Source: Dactylosporangium fulvum (lineage in GTDB: Bacteria > Actinomycetota > Actinomycetes > Mycobacteriales > Micromonosporaceae). Taken from it: DNA of 64,000 nt. Position 1 is the stretch's first letter, and each line of letters begins with the position of its first letter. The notes under the pieces are model-generated. The model had not been told where the DNA came from, made no database searches, and saw only the letters and a list, made by a program, of their open reading frames with translations. A program made the translations under genes and the position numbers. The DNA is taken from the NCBI RefSeq assembly GCF_025137375.1, contig NZ_CP073720.1, forward strand, positions 3,000,501-3,064,500, in the 5' to 3' direction. Of the stretch, positions 47,791-55,924 are shown piece after piece.

Positions 47791-49032
47791 GTGGAGCGAT
47801 TGGCGATCGACGGGGGCACGCCGGTGCGGACCCGGCCGTTTCCCGGTGTCCTCGAGCCCGGCGGGCGCACGTTCGGCGAGCAGGAGCGGGAGGCTGTGCT
47901 CGCCGTGCTGGACAGTGCGGTGCTCAACGCCACCTGCGGCGGGCCGTGGCTCGACGACCTGGAGTCGGCGATGGCGCAGCTGCACGGGGTGCCGCACGCG
48001 GTGGCCTGCTCCTCGGGGACGGCCGCGTTGCACCTGGCGGTTGCGGCCGTCGACCCGGAGCCGGGGGACGAGATCATCACCACGCCGCTGACGGACTTCG
48101 GGACCGTCATCGCGATCCTGGCCCAGAACGCGGTGCCGGTCTTCGCCGATGTGGACCCGGCCACCGGCAACCTGACGGTTGAGTCGGTGCGGGCCTGCCT
48201 GTCGCCGCGCACCCGGGCCATCGTGGTGGTGCACCTCTTCGGGGCGGCGGCGCCGGTGCGGGAGCTGCGGGCACTCGCCGACGAGCGCGGCATCGTGCTC
48301 ATCGAGGATTGCGCGCAGGCGTATCTGGCCCGGCCGCCCGGCGGTGACCGGCCCGTGGGCGGCTACGGGCACGCCGGCTGCTTCAGCCTGCAGCAGTACA
48401 AGCATGTGACCTCGGGCGACGGTGGACTGGTGATCACGTCGGACGCGGGGCTGGCCGAGCGGATGCGGCTCTTCGCGGACAAGGCGTGGCCCCGGGAGGA
48501 CGGGCGGACCCATCTCTTCCTGGCGATGAACTACCGGATGACCAACCTGACCGCGGCCGTGGCGGGCGTCCAGTTGCGCCGGCTGCCCGGCGTGGTGCGG
48601 CAGCGCCGGCAGCTCGCCGCCCGGCTGTGTGACGCGGTGGCCGGCCTGGAGGGCGTGCGGATGCCCGCCAACCCGCACGACCACGCCTGGTGGGTCGTGC
48701 CGCTGATCCTGCCGGGAGGCGGCAACCAGCGGTGGGCACAGGCGTTGACGGCCGAAGGGGTCACCGCGCACGCGGGCTGGCTCAAGATGCCGGTGTACCG
48801 GTATCCGGCGCTTGCGCAGCGACGGACCTACGGCCGGTCGGGTTTCCCGTTGACCAGCCCGCCGGCGCGGCAGGAGTGGCACTACCCGCCGGGGCTGTGC
48901 CCGGAGGCGGAGCGGCTGATCGAGCACACGCTGGTGATGCTGCCGTGGAACGAGAACTACACGACGTCCGACGTGGACGACATCGCCGCGGCGGTGCGCA
49001 AGGTGCACGCGGCGATGCCGTCCGTCCGGTGA
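47791..49032 (+). CDS. DegT/DnrJ/EryC1/StrS-family PLP aminotransferase
   Basis: 413 residues from GTG 47791. 'ERLAIDGGTPVRTRPFP' is the usual N-terminus of StsC/StrS-like enzymes. 'ACSSGTAALHLAVAAV' binds the cofactor phosphate, 'VLIEDCAQAY' holds the ring-stacking Asp, and Lys204 in 'FSLQQYKHVTSGDGGLV' should form the Schiff base. A -10-like TAGCCT 7 nt before the GTG suggests a leaderless mRNA. The family transaminates keto-sugars or inososes in both directions. In this catabolic cluster it may remove or install an amino group on a sugar or cyclitol. Confidence 0.9.
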   Translation: MERLAIDGGTPVRTRPFPGVLEPGGRTFGEQEREAVLAVLDSAVLNATCGGPWLDDLESAMAQLHGVPHAVACSSGTAALHLAVAAVDPEPGDEIITTPLTDFGTVIAILAQNAVPVFADVDPATGNLTVESVRACLSPRTRAIVVVHLFGAAAPVRELRALADERGIVLIEDCAQAYLARPPGGDRPVGGYGHAGCFSLQQYKHVTSGDGGLVITSDAGLAERMRLFADKAWPREDGRTHLFLAMNYRMTNLTAAVAGVQLRRLPGVVRQRRQLAARLCDAVAGLEGVRMPANPHDHAWWVVPLILPGGGNQRWAQALTAEGVTAHAGWLKMPVYRYPALAQRRTYGRSGFPLTSPPARQEWHYPPGLCPEAERLIEHTLVMLPWNENYTTSDVDDIAAAVRKVHAAMPSVR

Positions 49033-49192
49033 CGGCCTACAGGACGTCCATCCGCATCAGCGAGGAGCCGTTGGCCCAGTAGGGGCGCACTTGGCGGGCC
49101 GAGCACCGTTCTTGTCGTGCACAGGGTCGGGCCTTGTGCGGGTGCCACGGAATTCGCCGCGCCGCCGTGAGCTGCGGTTAGGGTCGGTGCGC

Positions 49193-50299
49193 ATGCGGAT
49201 CACTGAGGTCACCGCGGTTGCGGTGCAGGTGCCCAGGCAGGTGCCGATGGTGGCGAGCCAGGGTGCCATCAGCGTCAGCGAGTTCGGCGTGGTGCGGATC
49301 GACACCGACGCCGGCGTCGTGGGCTGGGGCGAGATTGCGATGTCCTGGGGCCGGGTCGGGCGGGCACTCTGCGGCGATGTGGCGCGGAGCCTGGCACCGG
49401 TACTGGTGGGGCTGGACCCGCGGGACGTGTCGGCGTGCGTGATGGCGATGCAGCGGATCCTGCACATCACCCCGGACGGCGCACACGCGGCGCGGGCCGC
49501 GGTGGAGATGGCACTGCTGGACATCGCGGGCAAGGCGGCCGGTGTTCCGGTGTACCGGCTGCTGGGCGGACGGGTGCGGGACCGGGTCCCGATGGCGTGG
49601 CCGATCCCGTGGGGTGCGCCGGCCGACACCGCCGACGCCGCGTCGTGGGCGGTGGAGCAGGGGTTCCGTACCGTCAAGCTGAAGGTGGGCCGGCCGGGGG
49701 GAGTGGACCGGGACGCGGTGGCGGCGGTGCGCTCGGCGGTCGGCGACGGGGTGGCCATCAAGGTGGACGCCAACATGGCCTACCGTTCGGCGGGCGAGGC
49801 GTTCGCCGCGCTGCGACCGCTGGAGGAGTTCGGGCTCCAGCTCATCGAGCAGCCGTTGCCGGTGCGTGACCTGGACGAGATGGCGCGGCTGCGCGACCGC
49901 CTGGCGACGCCGCTGCTGCTGGACGAGTCGTGCTGGGAGCTGCGCGACATCGGCGAGATCGTCCGCCGGGGCGCGGCGGATGTCCTCAACGTCTACGTCG
50001 TGGAGATGGGCGGGCCGCTGCAGGCGTGGAAGGCGTTCGCGGCCGCCGAGTCGGCGGGGCTGACCGGGTTGCTGGGCAGTCAGTGCGAGATGGGCCTGGC
50101 GACGGCGGCGTGCGCCCACGTCGGCGTGGCGGTGCCGAACCTGGCGTACGAGTCGGACGTGGTGGGGCCGCTGCGCTATCCGCGTGACATCGTGCTGAAC
50201 CCGCCCCGGATCGAGGACGGGTTCCTCTACGCCCCGGACGGTCCCGGGCTCGGCGTGGAGATCGACGAGGATGCGCTCGACGCGCTGCGGATCGGGTAG
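49193..50299 (+). CDS. Enolase-superfamily (mandelate racemase-like) acid-sugar dehydratase
   Basis: 368 residues from ATG 49193. The barrel has the KxK motif (Lys162/Lys164, 'VKLKVG'), metal ligands Asp192 ('VDANMAY'), Glu219 ('IEQPLP') and Glu245 ('LLDESC'). Such enzymes dehydrate sugar acids or racemise/cycloisomerise carboxylates. No His general base of mandelate-racemase type is obvious, so a muconate-lactonising or dehydratase activity fits. A -10-like TAGGGT 8 nt upstream suggests leaderless translation. Ends at a strong terminator. Confidence 0.88.
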   Translation: MRITEVTAVAVQVPRQVPMVASQGAISVSEFGVVRIDTDAGVVGWGEIAMSWGRVGRALCGDVARSLAPVLVGLDPRDVSACVMAMQRILHITPDGAHAARAAVEMALLDIAGKAAGVPVYRLLGGRVRDRVPMAWPIPWGAPADTADAASWAVEQGFRTVKLKVGRPGGVDRDAVAAVRSAVGDGVAIKVDANMAYRSAGEAFAALRPLEEFGLQLIEQPLPVRDLDEMARLRDRLATPLLLDESCWELRDIGEIVRRGAADVLNVYVVEMGGPLQAWKAFAAAESAGLTGLLGSQCEMGLATAACAHVGVAVPNLAYESDVVGPLRYPRDIVLNPPRIEDGFLYAPDGPGLGVEIDEDALDALRIG

Positions 50300-50306
50300 C
50301 CCGGTG

Positions 50307-50336
50307 CCGTGGGCGGCGCCGGTGCGCCGCCCACGG
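50307..50336. terminator. Bidirectional terminator between convergent genes
   Basis: Perfect 12-bp arms CCGTGGGCGGCG (50307-50318) and CGCCGCCCACGG (50325-50336) around a 6-nt loop, placed exactly between two convergent stop codons. No U-tract. Confidence 0.85.
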
Positions 50337-50338
50337 TC

Positions 50339-51634
50339 TCACACCTCGCGCAGCGCCTCGGCGACGATCTCCACGGTGCGGTCGATGTCGGCGTCGGTGT
50401 GGGCGACGGAGAGGAACCACAGCCCGCGCGGCACGATGTTGATGCCGCGGGTGAACAGTGCCCGGTGGAACCGGGCGGCGGCGGCCCGGTCGGTGGCGGC
50501 GAAGTCGCGGTAGTCGAGGACCGAGTCGGATGCCGTGAAGTAGGTCTGGAACACCGGTCCCGGGCCGTCGACGAGCATCGGCACCCCGGCGTCGGCCGCG
50601 GCGGACCGGATGCCCTCCATGAGGCGTCGTCCCGTCGCGTAGAGGTGCGGGTAGATCCGGTCCCGGTCCCGATCCAGGACGGTGAGGTTGCCGACCGCGG
50701 CCGCCATCCCGAGCGGGTTGCTGTTGAAGGTGCCCGCGTGCCCGACCTCACCCCGGGTCACCAGTTCCATCACGGACGCCTTGCCCGCGATGGCGGCGAC
50801 CGGCAGCCCGCCGGCGATGGCCTTGCCGAACACGGCCAGGTCCGGGACGACCCCCAGGTGCTCCTGCGCACCGCCGGGCGCCAGCCGGAATCCGGTGATC
50901 ACCTCGTCGAAGATGAGCAGCGCACCGTGCTCGCGGCAGAGGCGCTGCACGGTGTCGAGGAACCCGGGCACCGGGGCGATGCAGCCGGTGTTGCACAGCA
51001 CCGGCTCCATGACCACGGCGGCGACCTCGTGACCGTGCTCGGACATCAGCGCGGTCAGCGCCTCGGCGTCGTTCCACGGCGCGACGATCAGGTCCGCGCC
51101 CCCACTGAGTTGCTGGCCGCCGCTGCCGGGCACCGGCCGCGGGGACCGGGCCGGCCCGGCGCTGTCGACCGCCGGATGCAGGCTCCAGAGCGCGGCGTCG
51201 AGCCACCCGTGGTAGTGCCCCTCGAACTTGAGGATCTTCTGCCGTCCGGTGGCGCCCCGGGCGATGCGCCAGGCGCCGATGACCGCCTCGGAGCCGACCG
51301 TGTTGAACCGGATCAGCTCCGCGCAGGGGACCAGGCGGCAGACCAGCTCGGCGGCGGTCACCTCCAGCTCGTGCTGGGCGGCATAGGCCTGACCCCTGGT
51401 GAGCTGCCGGTTCACCGCGTCCACCACGGCGGGTGCGGTGTGCCCGAGCACCATCGGACCCTGCGCGAGGACGTAGTCGACGTATTCGGTGCCGTCGGCG
51501 TCCCACAGGTGCGCGCCGTGGGCCCGGTCCACATACAGGGGCACGAACTGGCTGCGACGGGCGTCGCTGGAGACACCGCCGGCAAGTACCTTTTGTGCCA
51601 GTTCGTAGAGTTCGGCGCTGCCCATTGATGTCAC
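50339..51634 (-). CDS. Class III PLP aminotransferase, glutamate-1-semialdehyde aminomutase-like
   Basis: 431 residues. 'LAQGPMVLGHTAPAVVDAVNRQL', 'ELIRFNTVGSEAVIGAWRIARGATGRQKILKFEGHYHGW', 'LIFDEVITGFRLAPGG' and 'VFGKAIAGGLPVAAIAG' (Schiff-base Lys271) are those of the GSA-aminomutase branch of class III. True HemL is usually longer-conserved and sits with haem genes, so this is more likely an omega-type aminotransferase or aminomutase acting on the cluster's substrate. It is divergent from the oxidoreductase-importer operon. Confidence 0.88.
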   Translation of the reverse strand: MTSMGSAELYELAQKVLAGGVSSDARRSQFVPLYVDRAHGAHLWDADGTEYVDYVLAQGPMVLGHTAPAVVDAVNRQLTRGQAYAAQHELEVTAAELVCRLVPCAELIRFNTVGSEAVIGAWRIARGATGRQKILKFEGHYHGWLDAALWSLHPAVDSAGPARSPRPVPGSGGQQLSGGADLIVAPWNDAEALTALMSEHGHEVAAVVMEPVLCNTGCIAPVPGFLDTVQRLCREHGALLIFDEVITGFRLAPGGAQEHLGVVPDLAVFGKAIAGGLPVAAIAGKASVMELVTRGEVGHAGTFNSNPLGMAAAVGNLTVLDRDRDRIYPHLYATGRRLMEGIRSAAADAGVPMLVDGPGPVFQTYFTASDSVLDYRDFAATDRAAAARFHRALFTRGINIVPRGLWFLSVAHTDADIDRTVEIVAEALREV

Positions 51635-51819
51635 TCTCCGTTTTCGTCGCGGTATCCGCCGAACGACCGTAGGCCGGGCCGGGCAGGATCTGTCAAGGTC
51701 GACAAAAAACTCGGGACCAGCAGGACAACAAATCGCCTGGGATCACATGAAGCGTGCTTGTCCATCTGTTGATCGCAACTTACGGTCATCGGACAGCACG
51801 CGGAGTGAGGAGGCGGGGC
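51635..51819. promoter_or_regulatory. Divergent promoter between the aminotransferase and oxidoreductase/importer operon
   Basis: 185 bp, AT-richer around 51700-51790. A short inverted repeat TGTC-N6-GACA lies at 51691-51704, and GGACAA (51723-51728) with TTGTCC (51758-51763) forms a wide pair. These recall GntR/LacI-type half-sites but no regulator gene is nearby to match them. GAGGAGGCGG at 51807-51816 is the ribosome site for the oxidoreductase. Confidence 0.35.
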
Positions 51820-52827
51820 GTGGACCGGTTGATCGTCGGCGTCGTAGGGACAGGGATCATGGCGCGAACGCATGCCGCCGTGCTGGACTCGTATCATCGC
51901 AGCGCCGTCGGCGGCTGGGTCAGCCGCGATCCGGCCCGCGTGACCGGGCTCGGCGACGTGCCGGTCCATTCCGACGTGCCGTCGATGGCCGCGGATCCGG
52001 CCATCGGCGCGGTGCTCGTGGCCACCCCGGATCACCTGCACACCGCGCCCGCGCTGGCCGCCATCGAGGCCGGCAAGCACGTGCTCATCGAGAAGCCGCT
52101 GGCGACGACGGTGGCGGACGCCCGGCGGATCCGGGACGCCGCGAACGCGGCAGGGGTCACCGTGATGACCCTCTTCAACCACCGCTGGGTGCCCGCCTAC
52201 TGGCAGGCGCACGAGCAGACCGCCGGCCGCCGTCCCGTGCTGGCCTACGCCCGCAAGAACGACACCCTGTTCGTTCCCACGCAGATGATCGGCTGGGCCG
52301 GGCAGACGACGCCGTCGTTCTTCCTCACCAGCCACGACCTCGACCTGCTGCTGTGGTACTTCGACGATCGCGTCGAGCGGGTGTACGCCAGCGCTGTGCA
52401 CGGTGTGCTGCGCGAGCACGGCATCGACACGCCGGACGCGGTACAGGCGCAGATCCGGTTCGCCGGCGGCGCGGTCGCCACCCTCGAGGCGTGCTGGACG
52501 TATCCCGACACCTTCCCCACCATGACTGACTCGTTCCTGGAGCTGATCTTCGCCGACGCGGTGGTCCACCTCGACCGCAAGCGGGAGCAGATCGAGATCG
52601 CCACTCCGGACCGCTTCAGCTATCCCCGGAACCAGCTCGCCGGTCGGGTCGGCGGCAAGCCGTCCGGTTCCGTGGCCGCCGCGGTCACACACTTCGTGGA
52701 CGCGGTGCTGGACAAGACCCCGCCACTGGTCACCGTGGACAGTTCGGTGCACGTCACCGAGGTACTGGCCGCGATCGACACGTCGTGGCGAACCGGGCAG
52801 CCGGTAACTGTCGACATTGGAGAGTGA
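51820..52827 (+). CDS. Gfo/Idh/MocA-family NAD(P)-dependent oxidoreductase
   Basis: 335 residues from GTG 51820 (good ribosome site). 'VGVVGTGIMARTHAAVLDSY' is the Rossmann fold, 'VLVATPDHLHTAPALAAIEAGKHVLIEKPLATTVADARRI' contains the EKP motif with the conserved Lys, and 'FFLTSHDLDLLLWYF' supplies the catalytic His region. These enzymes oxidise a hydroxyl of a sugar, inositol or sugar acid. It leads a seven-gene operon with the CUT1 importer and hydrolases. Confidence 0.92.
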   Translation: MDRLIVGVVGTGIMARTHAAVLDSYHRSAVGGWVSRDPARVTGLGDVPVHSDVPSMAADPAIGAVLVATPDHLHTAPALAAIEAGKHVLIEKPLATTVADARRIRDAANAAGVTVMTLFNHRWVPAYWQAHEQTAGRRPVLAYARKNDTLFVPTQMIGWAGQTTPSFFLTSHDLDLLLWYFDDRVERVYASAVHGVLREHGIDTPDAVQAQIRFAGGAVATLEACWTYPDTFPTMTDSFLELIFADAVVHLDRKREQIEIATPDRFSYPRNQLAGRVGGKPSGSVAAAVTHFVDAVLDKTPPLVTVDSSVHVTEVLAAIDTSWRTGQPVTVDIGE

Positions 52828-52833
52828 GACCCG

Positions 52834-54171
52834 ATGAGGTTACGAAAGCTTGTACGCATGGGCGCCGCGGCCGTAGCCGTGTCGCTCACACTGACCGGCT
52901 GTTTCACCCAGGGCAACGACACGAAGAGCAGCGACGACAAGCCGGCCAACCTGACCGGTGAGTTCGAGGTCGTCAGTTTCTATCCGGAGGGCTCGCCGGA
53001 CTACAAGCGCCTGGAGGGGCTGGCCAAGGAGTTCGAGGGCCGCTTCCCCGGCGCGAAGGTCAAGCTCGTCTTCGGCGGCGGGCAGGACGTTCCGAAGATT
53101 CAGGCCAGGTGGCGGGCGGGCAACCCGCCGGAGGTGAACTACGGCTTCTTCGGCCGGATGGCGGGCAACCCCGACGGCATGAAGTACGTGGAGGCCGGCC
53201 AGGTCCAGTCGCTCAGTGACGCCATGGGCAAGAACCTGACCGGATTCGACAAGCCGTGGAAGGACGCGGTGCTGCCGGCGGTCCGCACGATCGTCACCAG
53301 CACCGACGGCACCTACTACGCCGCACCCGAAGCGGTCACCACCATCCAGTTCTTCTACAACAAGAAGGTCTTCCAGCAGCTCGGCCTCAGCGCACCGAAG
53401 ACGCTTCCGGAGCTGTTCGAGGCGGCCGACAAGGTCAAGGCCTCCGGGGTGGCGCCCTTCGCGGTCACCGGCACCTTCGCACCGTACCTGCAGCTGTACC
53501 TGGACTACCTGCTGATGCGCCGCAGCGGCACGCAGAACATGCTCGACGTCATCGCCGGCAAGAAGGACTTCGCGTCGCTTCCCGGCGCCGCCGAAGCGGT
53601 GGCGGACCTGCACAAGATGGTCAGCTCCGGCTACTTCATCGACGGGTTCAAGTCGACCGACTTCACCGCCGCGCAGCTCGCCTTCTTCCAGGGCAAGGCC
53701 GCGATGATCCTGATGGGCTCCTGGCTCATCGGCGAGATGAAGGAGAGCATCCCGGCTGACTTCGAGGTGGGCACGTTCGCGTTCCCGACCGTCCCGGGGG
53801 CGTCCGGCGACCAGACCGGCGTCTACGGCGGCGTCAACGTGCAGACGGTGGCCAAGCAGTCCAAGAACCCGGCGCTCGGCGTCGAGTGGCTGCGGTTCGT
53901 GGCGGAGAAGTCCAACCAGGAGGCCTTCGTCTCCGCGACCGGCAACATCTCCGCCTACGAGGGTGTCGCCGCGCCCAAGGGCTTCGAGGCGCAGGCCGAG
54001 ATGCTCAAGCAGGCGAACGCCTTCGCGCCGAGCTACCTAGGCATCCTGTCGGAGCCGGCGGAGGTCAAGGACGCCTACGGCCAGGCGGTCGTGAAGCTCT
54101 TCTTCGGCCAGGCCGACGCGCCGGCGACCGTGCAGAGCATCAACGACGGACTGAAGAAGGCCCGCGGTTAA
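52834..54171 (+). CDS. CUT1-type sugar-binding lipoprotein
   Basis: 445 residues. Signal peptide with lipobox 'LTGC' near residue 25. 'VSFYPEGSPDYKRLEGLAKEFEGRFPGAKVKLVFGGG', 'TTIQFFYNKKVFQQLGLSAPKTLPEL' and 'AQLAFFQGKAAMILMGSWLIGEM' match SBP_bac_1 oligosaccharide-binding proteins. It captures an oligosaccharide outside the cell and delivers it to the two permeases that follow. Confidence 0.93.
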   Translation: MRLRKLVRMGAAAVAVSLTLTGCFTQGNDTKSSDDKPANLTGEFEVVSFYPEGSPDYKRLEGLAKEFEGRFPGAKVKLVFGGGQDVPKIQARWRAGNPPEVNYGFFGRMAGNPDGMKYVEAGQVQSLSDAMGKNLTGFDKPWKDAVLPAVRTIVTSTDGTYYAAPEAVTTIQFFYNKKVFQQLGLSAPKTLPELFEAADKVKASGVAPFAVTGTFAPYLQLYLDYLLMRRSGTQNMLDVIAGKKDFASLPGAAEAVADLHKMVSSGYFIDGFKSTDFTAAQLAFFQGKAAMILMGSWLIGEMKESIPADFEVGTFAFPTVPGASGDQTGVYGGVNVQTVAKQSKNPALGVEWLRFVAEKSNQEAFVSATGNISAYEGVAAPKGFEAQAEMLKQANAFAPSYLGILSEPAEVKDAYGQAVVKLFFGQADAPATVQSINDGLKKARG

Positions 54172-54178
54172 GGGGTTC

Positions 54179-55084
54179 ATGGCGATGAGACGGCAGCGGG
54201 CAGGGATCGTGGAGCGCCAGAAACGGCGTCTGGTGATTCCCTTCCTGCTGCCGGTTCTCGCCGTCTACGGGTTCTTCATGCTCTATCCGGCGTTCAGCAC
54301 GTTCTACGTCGCCGTCACCGACTGGGACGGGGTCAAGGTCCCCAACTTCGTCGGGCTCGGCAACTTCACCGAGCTGGCGTCGGACCGGCTGTTCCGGTCC
54401 ACCATCGGCAACACCGTCATGTTCACCGTGCTCGGCGCGCTCATCCTCTTCCCGGCGGCACTGTTCTTCGCCGCCGTCACGCAGAAGCTCCGCGGCGGCA
54501 AGTTCTACCGGTTCCTGATCCTGGCGCCGGTCGCGCTGTCGGTGACCACCGCGGCGCTGCTGTGGAAGTTTCTGCTCAATCCCACCTTCGGCTTCATTCC
54601 CGAGGCGTTGCGGCTGGTCGGGCTCGACGGGCTGGCCGACTTCGAACTGCTGGGCAGCACCTCGACCGCGATGCTGATGGTGGTCCTGGCCACGGTCTGG
54701 CACGGGGTGGGCATCTGGACGATGCTGTTCTCCGCCGCGCTGGAACGGGTGCCGGCGGAGCTGCGGGAGGCCGCCATGCTCGACGGGGCGTCGGCCTGGC
54801 AGACCTTCCGGTACGTGATCTGGCCGCTGATCTGGGACGTGACCCGCACGCTGCTGATCCTCTGGATGATCCAGGGCCTGCAGACGTTCGCCTTCATCAT
54901 CGCCATGACCGGTGGTGGGCCGCTCAAGTCGACCGAGGTCATCGGCACCTACCTCTACAGCGTGGCGTTCAGCGAGGGCCGGTTCGGCTACGCGGCGGCG
55001 ATCGCGGTGGTGCTCTTCGGCGCGATCCTGGTCCTGACCCTGGCCGTGAACCGGTTCTCCCGGCGCGAAAGCGAGCAGTACTGA
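54179..55084 (+). CDS. CUT1-family sugar ABC permease (MalF-like)
   Basis: 301 residues, six helices. 'FLLPVLAVYGFFMLYPAFSTFYVAVTDWDGVKVPNFVGLGNF' is the classical start, and 'ALERVPAELREAAMLDGASAWQTFRYVIWPLIWDV' holds the EAA coupling motif. 7 bp after the binding protein and overlapping the next permease. No ATPase gene is in the operon, so a shared MsiK-like ATPase must serve it. Confidence 0.93.
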   Translation: MAMRRQRAGIVERQKRRLVIPFLLPVLAVYGFFMLYPAFSTFYVAVTDWDGVKVPNFVGLGNFTELASDRLFRSTIGNTVMFTVLGALILFPAALFFAAVTQKLRGGKFYRFLILAPVALSVTTAALLWKFLLNPTFGFIPEALRLVGLDGLADFELLGSTSTAMLMVVLATVWHGVGIWTMLFSAALERVPAELREAAMLDGASAWQTFRYVIWPLIWDVTRTLLILWMIQGLQTFAFIIAMTGGGPLKSTEVIGTYLYSVAFSEGRFGYAAAIAVVLFGAILVLTLAVNRFSRRESEQY

Positions 55085-55920
55085 TGGTGGCGATCCGTTC
55101 CCGGCGCATCGCGCTGCACCTTGCGCTGGTGTCCTACTGCCTCGGTTCGGTGGGCGCCTTCGTCTGGTGCGTCATGATCTCGCTGAAGACCAACCCGGAG
55201 TTCTTCTCCACGAGCCCGTGGTCGCTGCCGAAGTCGCCGGAGTTCGGCAACTACGCCGACGCCTGGAGCACGGCGAAGATCAGCCGGTTCTTCGTCAACA
55301 GCCTCTACACGACCTCGGTCAGCGTGACCGTCGGGCTGCTGCTGTCGGTGATGGCGGCCTACGTGCTGGCCCGGGTCTCCTTCCCGGGGCGGCAACTGGT
55401 CCGGCTGACCCTCCTCAGCGGGCTGATGATGCCCGGGTTCCTGGTGGTCGTCCCGCTCTACTTCGTGCTGCGGGACCTGGGTCTGCTCGGGTCGCTCAAC
55501 GGCCTGATCCTGGTCTACATCGCCTCGCAGATCCCGTTCAACGTGTTCGTCCTCATCAGCTTCTTCACCTCCCTGCCGAAGGAGATCGAGGAAGCGGCCT
55601 ACGTCGACGGCGCCTCGGCGAGCCGGACCTTCTTCCGGGTCGTCCTGCCGCAGGCGATGCCGGCGGTCACCAGCGTCGCGGTGCTCAACACGCTCACCAC
55701 CTGGAACGAGTTCTTCTTCGCCCTGGTGTTCCTCACCAGCGACGACGCGCAGACCGTGCCGGTCGGCATTCTCGGCCTCCAGGTCAACGCACAGTACGCG
55801 GCGAACTGGGTGCAGCTCTTCGCCGGCCTCGTGATCACGATGATCCCGGTGCTGGTGCTGTTCGCCGTGGCACAGGAACGGATCGCGCGCGGGCTCACCG
55901 CGGGCGCGTTGAAGGGATGA
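55084..55920 (+). CDS. CUT1-family sugar ABC permease (MalG-like)
   Basis: 278 residues from ATG 55084 (TGATG overlap). 'GAFVWCVMISLKTNPEFFSTSPWSLPKSPEFGNYADAW' and the EAA loop 'LPKEIEEAAYVDGASASRTFFRVVLPQAMPAVTSVAVLN' are typical of MalG-type subunits. It pairs with the upstream permease. Confidence 0.93.
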   Translation: MVAIRSRRIALHLALVSYCLGSVGAFVWCVMISLKTNPEFFSTSPWSLPKSPEFGNYADAWSTAKISRFFVNSLYTTSVSVTVGLLLSVMAAYVLARVSFPGRQLVRLTLLSGLMMPGFLVVVPLYFVLRDLGLLGSLNGLILVYIASQIPFNVFVLISFFTSLPKEIEEAAYVDGASASRTFFRVVLPQAMPAVTSVAVLNTLTTWNEFFFALVFLTSDDAQTVPVGILGLQVNAQYAANWVQLFAGLVITMIPVLVLFAVAQERIARGLTAGALKG

Positions 55921-55924
55921 ACGC

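Noticed and set aside
50339-51634. hemL (glutamate-1-semialdehyde aminomutase of haem synthesis)
   Set aside because: No haem genes nearby; located in a sugar-type catabolic cluster with another aminotransferase, so a broader class III role is preferred.
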